Positions 1-5,754 are shown, counted from the stretch's first letter. The stretch is DNA of 8,682 nt from Thioalkalivibrio sp. (GCA_003555285.1 PWGH01000141.1:1-8682), one strand, 5' to 3'. Numbers and translations: made by a program. Notes: generated by a model not told the origin, from the letters alone.

Positions 1-71
1 CCAAGCCGATCAGCCCCAAGCCGATCAGCCCCAAGCCGATCAGCCCCAAGCCGATCAGCCCCAAGCCGATC
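1..71. repeat. 15-bp tandem repeat, in frame inside the MerR-family gene
   Basis: Four identical copies of CCAAGCCGATCAGCC fill positions 1-60 and a fifth matches for its first 11 bases (61-71). The array continues to the window edge, so the full copy number is unknown. Read on the minus strand in the regulator frame, each unit encodes GADRL. The unit length is a multiple of three, so gain or loss of copies would change tail length without shifting frame. Perfect identity at the DNA level suggests recent slippage-type expansion (inference). Confidence 0.95.
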
Positions 72-1058
72 CTCCAGGTGTTGACGCAAGGCCCGGGCGG
101 CCGCCAGCGTCTCGGTGGGTAGGGTGACCAGCGATCGCGGCGTTTCGACCCGGGCCAGGTCGGCGATCCCGCTGCCGCACAGGTAGGCGGGTACGCTGTC
201 TTCGGCCAGCAAGGCGACGAGCCGATCGAGTTCGACACCCGGCACGGGACGCGCCGCGGCGTGGATCAGCAGGGCCGGGGCTTCGGTAACCACCGTGAGG
301 TGCTGCAGCGCCGCCGGGGTGATCATATCGAGCAGCGGCAGGATCCGAAGCCCCTGACGGGCGCTCGCCAGCAGCATTGTCATTCCGCTCAGCCGGCGAT
401 GGCCGGTGCCCAGGATCAGGCTCGGGCAGGCGGGGCCCTCGGACAGTAGCCAGGTGGCCCGTAGTTGCTCCGTGCAGACCTGCATGGCCCAGGTGGCGAA
501 GACAGCCAGCCGGGCCTCGGCGGCCGAATTCGTGCGTGCCCGTTCGCGCAGACGGCGATACACGTCCAGGAAGGCGTGTTCGTGCACACCCTCCCAGCCG
601 TGGCGCATCACCAGGCGGGCATAGGTGCGCTCCAGATGCAGGCTGCTGAGGTCTTCGGTCGCCTGCAACAGGGTTTCGGCCACGGGATCCTGTACGTGCG
701 GGGCAACGCCGCCATTCACGCCAGCCAGAGCCTTGGGCGCGCCAGCCAGGGCCGCGGATGCGATCCCCCCCGCCGGCGGTGGCGCGCGCGCCGTGTCGGG
801 GGTGTCGTGGTTCAGCACCCGGCTCACCTGGGAGACGGCCACCCCTTCCTGGATCAGCGCCAGAATCCGTTTGATGCGCGTGATATCAGCGGCGCTGTAC
901 AGGCGATGCCCCTTGGCGGTGCGCAGCGGGCGCACGAGCCCGTAGCGGCGCTCCCAGGCGCGCAGCGTGACCGGGTTAATACCGGTTTCCGCGCAGACAT
1001 GGCGAATTGGGAAGAGGCCATCGCCAGGCGGGAAGTCGGAGTCGGGGGCGTCTACCAT
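1..1058 (-). CDS. MerR-family regulator with degenerate B12-binding-like C-terminal half (3' end outside window)
   Basis: Transcriptional regulator; 352 codons are visible and the frame is open to the left edge. Residues 16-84 form a MerR winged-helix DNA-binding domain: a helix-turn-helix from FPIRHVCAETG, then TLRAWERRYG (31-40) and GHRLYS (50-55), which is the pattern of the CarA/CarH/LitR and MlrA branch. An Ala/Pro-rich linker follows (about 85-125), then a helical region (130-205) containing W155 and E160-H161, vaguely like the four-helix cap of cobalamin-binding regulators but with W-x4-EH rather than the CarH W-x9-EH spacing. Residues 213-325 look like a Rossmann-type B12-binding domain (SLILGTGHRRLSG; H220 could align with the cobalamin-ligand His), clearly divergent. 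The visible C-terminus is GADRL repeated. The ATG at 1058 has no Shine-Dalgarno sequence but sits at the predicted transcription start. Whether cobalamin or light is really sensed is unproven; the MerR assignment is firm. Confidence 0.85.
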   Translation of the reverse strand, partial: MVDAPDSDFPPGDGLFPIRHVCAETGINPVTLRAWERRYGLVRPLRTAKGHRLYSAADITRIKRILALIQEGVAVSQVSRVLNHDTPDTARAPPPAGGIASAALAGAPKALAGVNGGVAPHVQDPVAETLLQATEDLSSLHLERTYARLVMRHGWEGVHEHAFLDVYRRLRERARTNSAAEARLAVFATWAMQVCTEQLRATWLLSEGPACPSLILGTGHRRLSGMTMLLASARQGLRILPLLDMITPAALQHLTVVTEAPALLIHAAARPVPGVELDRLVALLAEDSVPAYLCGSGIADLARVETPRSLVTLPTETLAAARALRQHLEDRLGADRLGADRLGADRLGADRL

Positions 1059-1065
1059 GATCGGC

Positions 1066-1093
1066 ATTGTACAACAGTTGTACAAAGAGTCCA
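1066..1093 (-). promoter_or_regulatory. Sigma-70-like promoter of the MerR-family gene, predicted leaderless
   Basis: On the minus strand a -35 element TGGACT (1088-1093, 4 of 6 matches to TTGACA) is followed by a 16-bp spacer and a -10 element TACAAT (1066-1071, 5 of 6 matches to TATAAT). Seven bases after the -10 lies the A of the ATG at 1058, so transcription is expected to begin at or beside the start codon. This agrees with the absence of any Shine-Dalgarno sequence ahead of that ATG. The start site is predicted from spacing only. Confidence 0.6.
1067..1085. promoter_or_regulatory. Double TTGTACAA operator, likely autoregulatory site (CarH/LitR-like)
   Basis: Two identical, self-complementary octamers TTGTACAA (1067-1074 and 1078-1085) are separated by CAG, giving exactly 11-bp periodicity. 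CarH-type MerR regulators bind 11-bp direct repeats with the core TnTACA that overlap the promoter they repress. These two sites fill the spacer and part of the -10 of the regulator's own promoter, so autorepression is the obvious reading. A third, weak site may lie at 1090-1095 (TCCACG). Binding by this particular protein is inferred. Confidence 0.7.
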
Positions 1094-1129
1094 CGCCATG
1101 CCGAAACCCGGTCATCACCGAAGCTCCGC

Positions 1130-1157
1130 AGGGAATCGCCTGCAGGACGCGATCCCT
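1130..1157. other. Imperfect inverted repeat between the divergent genes
   Basis: AGGGAATCGC (1130-1139) can pair with GCGATCCCT (1149-1157) across a 9-base loop, nine pairs with one bulged A. No T-run follows on either strand, so it does not look like an intrinsic terminator. It lies between the regulator promoter and the start of the plus-strand unit at 1301. The rest of the 1059-1300 intergenic region shows no convincing plus-strand promoter to me. Confidence 0.4.
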
Positions 1158-1300
1158 CTAGGCGACCTAAACGCGAGGGGGGCTTCGGTGCCGATCAGGT
1201 GCCGGGAAGGATGTTCAGGGCACGAGTGAATCGGAGCGTCAGGGAATTTTTCCGCGATGTCCCGTATCCATATCTGACCAGCCCGTCGAGAGTGACGATC

Positions 1301-3271
1301 ATGTCCCCGATCCACCCGATCCATCGTGAAGGGCGCCTGCTGACCTCGGGTCGGGTGGCCCTCGTACTTCTTTTCGCCGTCCTGGTCCTCGTTGCGCAAT
1401 CGGCGGCGGCTCAGGCGCCGGCGGCGCGTGCGTCCCTGGCGGACAGCATTTCGCCGTATCTGCAACTGCACGCCGACGACCCGGTCGCCTGGCGCGAGTG
1501 GAGCCCAGACCTGCTCGAGCAAGCGCGGGCCAGCAACCGGCCCCTGTTCATCTCCAGCGGCTATTTTGCCTGTCACTGGTGTCATGTGATGCAGCAGGAG
1601 AGCTTCAAGGACGTCGGCATCGCCGAGCGCCTGAACCGGGACTATATCCCGGTGAAGATCGATCGCGAACTGCAGGGGGCGCTGGACGACTACCTGCTCG
1701 AATTCCTCCGGGCCACGCGGGGCAGTGCCGGCTGGCCGCTGAATGTGGTGATCCTGCCGACGGGGGATGCCCTTGCCGGCGTGGTGTATGCGCCGCGGGA
1801 TGACTTCGCCGCGTTCCTGGACCGGATCACTGAATTGTTGCGCGAAGACGCCGATGCGCTGGTCGGCCTGGCGCGCGAGGGCCGGATCGAACTCACCGCA
1901 CGGCTGCGCGCCGGCGAGACGCCGCTGTCGGCCGCGCGGGCCGCGCGTCTGCCGCAGGTGCTGTGGGCGACGCTGGAGCGCGAGGCCGATTTCCTGGCCG
2001 GCGGCTTCGGCGATCAATCCAAGTTCCCGCAGACTCCGGTGCTGGAGGTGTTGTTGCAGGCCAAGGCCACCGGCCATGGACCACCGTGGGCCCGGGAGTT
2101 TCTGGAGGTGACCCTGGACGAGATGGCTCGGGCGGGCCTGCGCGATGTGCTGGGCGGCGGCTTCTTCCGGTATTCGGAAACGCCGGACTGGGGCCGGCCG
2201 CATTTCGAGATCATGCTGGAGGATCAGGCGCAGCTGGCGCGCCTGTACCTGCGTGGCGCGCGTCTGTTGGACCGGCCGGACTGGTTCGAGATCGGTCGCG
2301 AGACCCTGGCCTTCGTCGAACGCGAGATGCGGCTGGGCGATGAGGTCCTGTTTGCCTCCGGGCTCTCGGCGCTGGACGCGGCCGGGCGCGAGGGCGGTTT
2401 TTATCTCTGGACCGAGCCCCAGCTTGCGGCGGCGCTCGACGGGCATCCCGCGCCCGACCTGGTGCGTGCCTACTTCGAACTCGCGGGTACGCCGAGCTTC
2501 GAGCAGGGTCATCTGCCCCAGCGTCGTATTGCGCTCGAGGCGCTGGCCGAGCGCTTCGATTTGACCCCAGGGGTCGCGCGCAGCCAGGTCGAGGCCGGTC
2601 GAACCCGGCTGCTGGAGCGCCGCGCGGAACGCGGGTTGCCACGCGACGAGAAGGCCTTGACCGGCGTGCACGGCCTGCTGCTCTCGGCCTTCGCGGAAGC
2701 GCGCGACGATCCCCGGCTGGCTCGGATCGGGGACCAACTGGCCGAGCGGCTGCGGTCCTTGGCCGCTCGGCCGGAGGCCTTGGCGCAGCTTCTGGATCGC
2801 TCCAGCGCAGTCGCGGGGGTCGCCGAGCTGGCGGATTTTGCCTACCTCGCCCAGGGGCTGCACGACTGGGCCGTGGCCACCGGGGCAGCGTCCGATCCGG
2901 CCGTGGTCGCTCTGCTGGAGGCCGCCTGGAGCGGATTCAACGATGCCGATGGCTGGCGAGCGGCACGGGAACTGCCGTTGCCGGGCATGGTCGCCCAGCG
3001 CTTTCACGCTGCCGTGCATCGGCCCTCGCCGACCACCCTGGTGTTGGCCCTGAGCCAGACCTATCAGGACGACAGCGAAGTCCTGGCGGAGCACCTGGCG
3101 GCCTTCGTGCCGACACCCGGGCGTGCCATCGAGAACGCCGCGCGCGAGCACGCCGGCCTGATCCTGTGGCTTACCCAGAGCTGGACCCGGCTGACGCCTC
3201 CGAGGAGTCCCGTAATGAGTCCCGAAAAGGAGGTTCGGAACACCGCGATCAGCGATACTAGGCGGCTTTGA
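1301..3271 (+). CDS. Secreted YyaL/DUF255-type thioredoxin-fold protein
   Basis: Protein of 656 residues in the YyaL/SSP411 (DUF255) family, whose biochemical role is poorly defined. The chosen ATG gives a signal peptide: positively charged start, hydrophobic stretch about 18-33, and an AxA-type cleavage site near SAAAQA (34-39). The mature part opens with SPYLQLHADDPVAWREW (51-67) and a thioredoxin-like domain carrying CHWCHVM (91-97) and GWPLNVVILP (144-153). The helical-barrel part follows, with family blocks KFPQTP (241-246), LGGGFFRYS (284-292), PHFEIML (300-306) and GGFYLW (365-370). The frame is open back to 1067, but the longer versions would bury the signal peptide and lack a better ribosome site. 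The 32-residue tail after LILWLTQSW is not family-like. Many family members lack an export signal, so a periplasmic or membrane-anchored thiol-related role is inferred here. It is followed 13 bases later by the 151-residue gene, probably co-transcribed. Confidence 0.88.
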   Translation: MSPIHPIHREGRLLTSGRVALVLLFAVLVLVAQSAAAQAPAARASLADSISPYLQLHADDPVAWREWSPDLLEQARASNRPLFISSGYFACHWCHVMQQESFKDVGIAERLNRDYIPVKIDRELQGALDDYLLEFLRATRGSAGWPLNVVILPTGDALAGVVYAPRDDFAAFLDRITELLREDADALVGLAREGRIELTARLRAGETPLSAARAARLPQVLWATLEREADFLAGGFGDQSKFPQTPVLEVLLQAKATGHGPPWAREFLEVTLDEMARAGLRDVLGGGFFRYSETPDWGRPHFEIMLEDQAQLARLYLRGARLLDRPDWFEIGRETLAFVEREMRLGDEVLFASGLSALDAAGREGGFYLWTEPQLAAALDGHPAPDLVRAYFELAGTPSFEQGHLPQRRIALEALAERFDLTPGVARSQVEAGRTRLLERRAERGLPRDEKALTGVHGLLLSAFAEARDDPRLARIGDQLAERLRSLAARPEALAQLLDRSSAVAGVAELADFAYLAQGLHDWAVATGAASDPAVVALLEAAWSGFNDADGWRAARELPLPGMVAQRFHAAVHRPSPTTLVLALSQTYQDDSEVLAEHLAAFVPTPGRAIENAAREHAGLILWLTQSWTRLTPPRSPVMSPEKEVRNTAISDTRRL

Positions 3272-3272
3272 C

Positions 3273-3278
3273 GGGAGA
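3273..3278 (+). promoter_or_regulatory. Ribosome binding site of the 151-residue gene
   Basis: GGGAGA lies six bases ahead of the ATG at 3285. It supports that start over the adjacent in-frame ATG at 3288 and shows that the gene is translated independently although only 13 bases separate it from the preceding stop. Confidence 0.6.
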
Positions 3279-3284
3279 GAAGCC

Positions 3285-3740
3285 ATGATGCTGGACGATG
3301 CGCCCGCGGCCACGAAGACCTTCCTGGAGACCTTCAACGGGGGGTTCACCGGCATTCTGCACTGGCATCAGCTTGATGCGCTGTGGCAGCAATTGCGCGA
3401 CGATCACGATCACGCCTGGTACGTCTATGCGATTGGCGAGGCGCCGCCGACCCGGCCGGCCACGACCGGGCAACTGCATCGCTTCATCGACGAGGTGGAT
3501 GCGCTGTTGCGCCGGGAACACGACGAGGACTACTGCGGGGTGGTCTACGTGAATCGCACCCAGGGGCCGAGCCTGATCAAGATCTTCGATCCGAACCACC
3601 TCGGCGCCAGTTGCGGCTCTTCCGGCCTGCGGATCCTGCCTGGCTGGGTGCTGTCGCTGCAGGCTCCGGTGGATCTCGAGGCGGCGATACCGCCGACCCG
3701 CAGTCGCCGCCGCTGGTGGCAGGGCCTGTTTGCCGGCTAA
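3285..3740 (+). CDS. Unrecognised 151-residue cytoplasmic protein
   Basis: I do not recognise this protein as a named family. It is 151 residues with no signal peptide or membrane segment. The N-terminal part is aromatic and His-rich (FNGGFTGILHWHQLDALW, 17-34), the middle is acidic and helical (LHRFIDEVDALLRREHDEDY, 64-83), and a glycine/serine-rich block at 94-114 contains SLIKIFDPNHLGASCGSSG with one of the two cysteines (C84, C110). The tail is basic (RSRRRWW, 139-145). Codon use matches the neighbours, a good ribosome site precedes it, and the long ordered block argues for a real, constrained gene. Its position 13 bases after the secreted DUF255 gene suggests one operon. It ends 12 bases from the convergent DUF1841 gene with no visible terminator between them. 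No function is proposed. Confidence 0.8.
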   Translation: MMLDDAPAATKTFLETFNGGFTGILHWHQLDALWQQLRDDHDHAWYVYAIGEAPPTRPATTGQLHRFIDEVDALLRREHDEDYCGVVYVNRTQGPSLIKIFDPNHLGASCGSSGLRILPGWVLSLQAPVDLEAAIPPTRSRRRWWQGLFAG

Positions 3741-3752
3741 GGGGCCCGCTGT

Positions 3753-4187
3753 TCAACAGACCCGTTTGCCGCCGACCTGGTGCAGGCATTCCATGTAGGC
3801 GGTGGTGTCGGGTTCGGTCCCGTGGCGCTGCGATTGCCACAGGGCCTCGGCCAGGCACTCGAGCATGCGGTGCTCGGCCTCCATCAGGCCGTGGCGGAGG
3901 CTCAATTCCCGATGAATGGCCCGAATGCCCGGCGGCCGGTCGATCGCGGTCTGCTCGCGAATGCTCAGGTGCATCGCCATATGCATGAAGGGATTGCTCT
4001 GCCCGACTTCAGGTGGGAATTCGGCGTTCAAGGCCCGTTGGCGGTCGCTGAGCAAATCGTGGTATTCGGGGTGTTCCCGAATCACACTGACGAGTGCGGC
4101 CTCCAGACCGTCCAGTGGCGAGCTGTTGCAAAACTTTTCCCAGGCGTTGACGAACTGTTCGCGTAACTGCTCGCGATTGCCGAACAT
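3753..4187 (-). CDS. DUF1841 family protein
   Basis: Protein of 144 residues matching DUF1841, a proteobacterial family of unknown function. Family features seen: the start MFGNREQLREQFVNAWEKF (1-19), HPEYHDLL (39-46), FPPEVGQSNPFMHMAMHLSI (57-76) running into REQ, DRPPGIRAIH (83-92) and EAEHRMLECLAEALW (103-117). The repeated His and Glu residues in these helices could bind metal (inference). The start at 4187 is fixed by a strong AAGGAGG six bases upstream (4194-4200); the frame extends to 4277, but that extension lacks family similarity. It lies downstream of nth on the same strand after 182 non-coding bases and converges on the 151-residue gene. The last residue is Cys144. Confidence 0.9.
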   Translation of the reverse strand: MFGNREQLREQFVNAWEKFCNSSPLDGLEAALVSVIREHPEYHDLLSDRQRALNAEFPPEVGQSNPFMHMAMHLSIREQTAIDRPPGIRAIHRELSLRHGLMEAEHRMLECLAEALWQSQRHGTEPDTTAYMECLHQVGGKRVC

Positions 4188-4193
4188 GGCGGG

Positions 4194-4200
4194 CCTCCTT
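4194..4200 (-). promoter_or_regulatory. Strong Shine-Dalgarno sequence of the DUF1841 gene
   Basis: AAGGAGG on the minus strand, six bases before the ATG at 4187. It is the strongest ribosome site in the window and decides the start against upstream in-frame ATGs. Confidence 0.85.
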
Positions 4201-4260
4201 GGTTTGCCCTCAGGTATCTGCCTATCCGCCATCATGGCACTCACGCACCGGGCGCAACAG

Positions 4261-4317
4261 TCCGCATGTCCACCCACCGCGCGACCACCAGGCTCCGGTG
4301 GTCGCGGGAAATGCGGA
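4261..4317. other. Two-tier inverted repeat between nth and the DUF1841 gene
   Basis: An inner perfect 10-bp stem, CGCGACCACC (4280-4289) with GGTGGTCGCG (4297-4306), closes a 7-base loop. It is enclosed by an outer pair TCCGCATGTCC (4261-4271) and GGAAATGCGGA (4307-4317), 10 of 11 complementary, with eight unpaired bases on one side only. No clear T-run follows on either strand. It lies 52 bases after the nth stop and 73 bases before the DUF1841 start. It could be a Rho-independent-like or processing hairpin, or a 5' leader element. The structure is plain; the role is not. Confidence 0.7.
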
Positions 4318-4326
4318 GCCGGTGGC

Positions 4327-4360
4327 CACGTTCGGGTTATTCACACGTTCGGGTTATTCC
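4327..4360. repeat. 17-bp tandem direct repeat just after nth
   Basis: CACGTTCGGGTTATTCA (4327-4343) is followed without gap by CACGTTCGGGTTATTCC (4344-4360), 16 of 17 identical. On the minus strand the unit reads GAATAACCCGAACGTG. It is outside any gene, 9 bases beyond the nth stop. It might be a paired protein-binding site or a simple duplication. Confidence 0.85.
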
Positions 4361-4369
4361 TTTGGGCCA

Positions 4370-5062
4370 TCATGCGTCGGCGGGCGTCTTCGCGGCACGG
4401 GCGCTTGCGGCAGGCCCTGCCGGGACGCTGTCCGAAGGCTTTTTGCGGTATTCGCAGAGGTCGTGGATCAGGCAGCCGCCACACAAGGGGTTCCGGGCGC
4501 GGCAGGTGTAGCGCCCGTGCAAGATCAGCCAGTGGTGGGCATCGCGCAGGAACTCGGCCGGCGTGCAGCGCAGCAGCTTGCGTTCGACTTCGAGCGGGGT
4601 CTTGCCCGGGGCGAGCGGTATGCGGTTCGCGACCCGGAAGATGTGCGTGTCGACCGCGATCGTCGGCTCGCCGAAGGCGGTGTTCAGGATCACGTTTGCG
4701 GTCTTGCGCCCCACCCCCGGCAGCGCCTCCAGCGCCGTGCGCTCGGGCGGCACCCGGCCTCCGTGCTCCCGGACCAGGATCTCGCAGGTCTTCAGCACGT
4801 TGGCGGCCTTGGTGTTGAACAGGCCGATCGTGCGGATATAGGCCTTCAGGCCCTCCAGCCCCAGGTTCAGGATGTCCTCCGGCGTGTGCGCCACCGCGTA
4901 CAGGCGGCGCGTGGCACGGTTGACCCCGACGTCCGTCGCCTGTGCCGACAGGATGACCGCAATCAGCAGTTCGAACGGTGTGCGGTACTCGAGTTCGGTG
5001 GTGGGAGCCGGATTCTGCGCGCGCAGCCGCTCGAAGATGGCGCGGCGTTTGGCCGCATTCAT
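4370..5062 (-). CDS. nth: Endonuclease III, DNA glycosylase/AP lyase
   Basis: Base-excision repair enzyme that removes oxidised pyrimidines and cleaves the abasic site. The 230-residue product is close to the E. coli enzyme and keeps its numbering: helix-hairpin-helix LPGVGRKTANV (114-124) with catalytic Lys120, VDTHIFRV (137-144) with catalytic Asp138, and the 4Fe-4S ligands Cys187, Cys194, Cys197 and Cys203 in the C-x6-C-x2-C-x5-C pattern. ILSAQATDVGVN (37-48) and HHWLILHGRYTC (176-187) are also typical. E. coli Nth has 211 residues; here an Ala/Pro-rich tail of about 20 residues is added after CEYRKK. The ATG at 5062 matches the family start, though the ribosome site ahead of it is weak and GC-rich. 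nth follows the rnf cluster as in enteric bacteria, but here separated from rnfE by an unrelated gene. Confidence 0.97.
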   Translation of the reverse strand: MNAAKRRAIFERLRAQNPAPTTELEYRTPFELLIAVILSAQATDVGVNRATRRLYAVAHTPEDILNLGLEGLKAYIRTIGLFNTKAANVLKTCEILVREHGGRVPPERTALEALPGVGRKTANVILNTAFGEPTIAVDTHIFRVANRIPLAPGKTPLEVERKLLRCTPAEFLRDAHHWLILHGRYTCRARNPLCGGCLIHDLCEYRKKPSDSVPAGPAASARAAKTPADA

Positions 5063-5064
5063 CG

Positions 5065-5115
5065 CCCGCGGCCGGCCAGAGGTGGCGGCCGGACCGCGGT
5101 CATCCCGGCCGCGGG
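5065..5115. other. GC-rich inverted repeat upstream of nth
   Basis: CCCGCGGCC (5065-5073) and GGCCGCGGG (5107-5115) are perfect 9-base complements 33 bases apart, with further GGCC/GGCGGCC pairing possible between them. They fill most of the 69-base gap between the 145-residue gene and nth, and one arm begins two bases upstream of the nth ATG. In mRNA the structure could cover the nth start region (inference). GC-rich DNA makes such matches fairly easy by chance. Confidence 0.4.
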
Positions 5116-5131
5116 GGTCGCGACCGGATGC

Positions 5132-5569
5132 TCAGGTGTGGCGGAACAGACCCACATCGGGGGGCGCCTCGCGCGGATTGTCGCGGGCCGCTGCGTGCAA
5201 CTCCTCGAGAAACGCCGCATGATCCGCCTCGAGCTGGTGCAGGGCCTTTTCATCCAGTTTCGGCAGGATCAGGTTGCTGATCAGGGAGCCAAGTTCGTCC
5301 AGGCTCGACGCCCAAAATTTCTCGTTCAGGTGGAAGGAGTGCCGGGCATGGGTCCCCATCGGATACCCCGCAAAGCGGACCCCGACAGTGGCCGACAGGT
5401 CGGGGTCCCGGGCCACGAAGTCCTTGGCAAAGTCATACCACCAACGGTAATACCGCTCCTGCAGCTCGGCGTTCAGGCCATGGTTTTCGAAGAAGGCCGA
5501 CAGCGTGCCGCGGGGCGCCAGGCCGTAGCGGGTGCCGCGTTTTCCGGCAAAGGGAAAGTGTCCAGCCAT
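5132..5569 (-). CDS. Unrecognised 145-residue soluble protein between rnfE and nth
   Basis: I do not recognise a family. The product has 145 residues, no signal peptide, no membrane segment and no cysteine. The N-terminus is basic and glycine-rich (to about 22), followed by an aromatic helix with RYYRWWYDFAKDFVARDPDL (39-58), a His/Gly-rich stretch GYPMGTHARHSFHLNEKFW (68-86), a hydrophobic stretch ELGSLISNLILPKL (92-105) and an acidic amphipathic helix (106-128). AGGAGA at 5575-5580, five bases before the ATG, supports the start. Codon use matches the neighbours. It has its own 226-base upstream region with a possible TATCAT -10 and a palindrome, so it may be transcribed apart from rnf. Its place between rnfE and nth, which are usually adjacent in enteric bacteria, is notable; no function is inferred. 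Confidence 0.8.
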   Translation of the reverse strand: MAGHFPFAGKRGTRYGLAPRGTLSAFFENHGLNAELQERYYRWWYDFAKDFVARDPDLSATVGVRFAGYPMGTHARHSFHLNEKFWASSLDELGSLISNLILPKLDEKALHQLEADHAAFLEELHAAARDNPREAPPDVGLFRHT

Positions 5570-5574
5570 GGCGG

Positions 5575-5580
5575 TCTCCT
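5575..5580 (-). promoter_or_regulatory. Ribosome binding site of the 145-residue gene
   Basis: AGGAGA on the minus strand, five bases ahead of the ATG at 5569. It supports this start codon and independent translation of the gene. Confidence 0.65.
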
Positions 5581-5591
5581 GCGATCGGGGG

Positions 5592-5610
5592 TTCGAGCCC
5601 GGGGCCCGAA
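5592..5610. other. 19-bp imperfect palindrome upstream of the 145-residue gene
   Basis: TTCGAGCCCGGGGCCCGAA has two 9-base arms with one mismatch around a single central base. It ends 22 bases before the ATG at 5569. It could be an operator for a dimeric regulator or a leader hairpin. The TTCGA within it superficially resembles a tRNA T-loop, but no tRNA can be folded here. Confidence 0.45.
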
Positions 5611-5631
5611 TGGGAACATCGTGGAATGCTT

Positions 5632-5637
5632 ATGATA
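5632..5637 (-). promoter_or_regulatory. Possible -10 element for the 145-residue gene
   Basis: TATCAT on the minus strand matches TATAAT at 5 of 6 positions and sits about 60 bases before the ATG. I see no good -35 at 16-18 bases upstream. Flanking it at 5654-5668 is GTGGGC-CAT-GCCCAC, a perfect 6-bp inverted repeat that might bind a regulator. Confidence 0.25.
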
Positions 5638-5713
5638 CCCGGAGCCGGTCCGGGTGGGCCATGCCCACAATCTGCATCCGGATAGGCGTGTTCGGGCCAG
5701 GTCCATCGGAACG

Positions 5714-5742
5714 GGGGTTGCCGCGCTACGCTCGCAATGACG
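5714..5742 (-). repeat. REP-like dispersed intergenic repeat (GTCATTGCGAG type)
   Basis: On the minus strand CGTCATTGCGAGCG (5729-5742) followed by TAGCGCGGCAACC matches the well-known class of short intergenic palindromic repeats found in many bacterial genomes, which spuriously translate as RHCERSAA-like peptides. TTGC and GCAA at the ends of 5718-5737 form the base of an imperfect hairpin. Such elements may affect mRNA ends or stability. The match is from memory of the motif; copies elsewhere in this genome cannot be seen. Confidence 0.6.
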
Positions 5743-5754
5743 ACCCTTTTCAGT

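Noticed and set aside
1..71. CRISPR-like array
   Set aside because: The 15-bp units are contiguous with no spacers and are translated in frame, so this is a coding tandem repeat.
1067..1300. Longer N-terminal versions of the DUF255 protein starting at 1067 or 1211
   Set aside because: They would place about 30-78 polar residues before a clear signal peptide, begin inside the divergent operator in one case, and have no better ribosome site.
1115..3355. Minus-strand open frame of 746 codons opposite the DUF255 gene
   Set aside because: It lies wholly antisense to a gene with clear family motifs, is Arg/Gln/Pro-rich, shows no recognisable domain, and has the form expected of a GC-rich antisense shadow frame.
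3741..3760. Terminator between the convergent genes
   Set aside because: Only a 5-bp palindrome (CTGTTCAACAG) and a GGGCCC are present, with no stable stem followed by T residues.
5585..5612. Possible tRNA because of GGTTCGAGCCC
   Set aside because: No D-arm, anticodon arm or acceptor stem can be paired around it; it is part of a short palindrome.
4199..5635. Plus-strand open frame of 478 codons opposite nth and the 145-residue gene
   Set aside because: Antisense shadow: nth on the other strand has all catalytic and cluster residues, and this frame has no motif or ribosome site.
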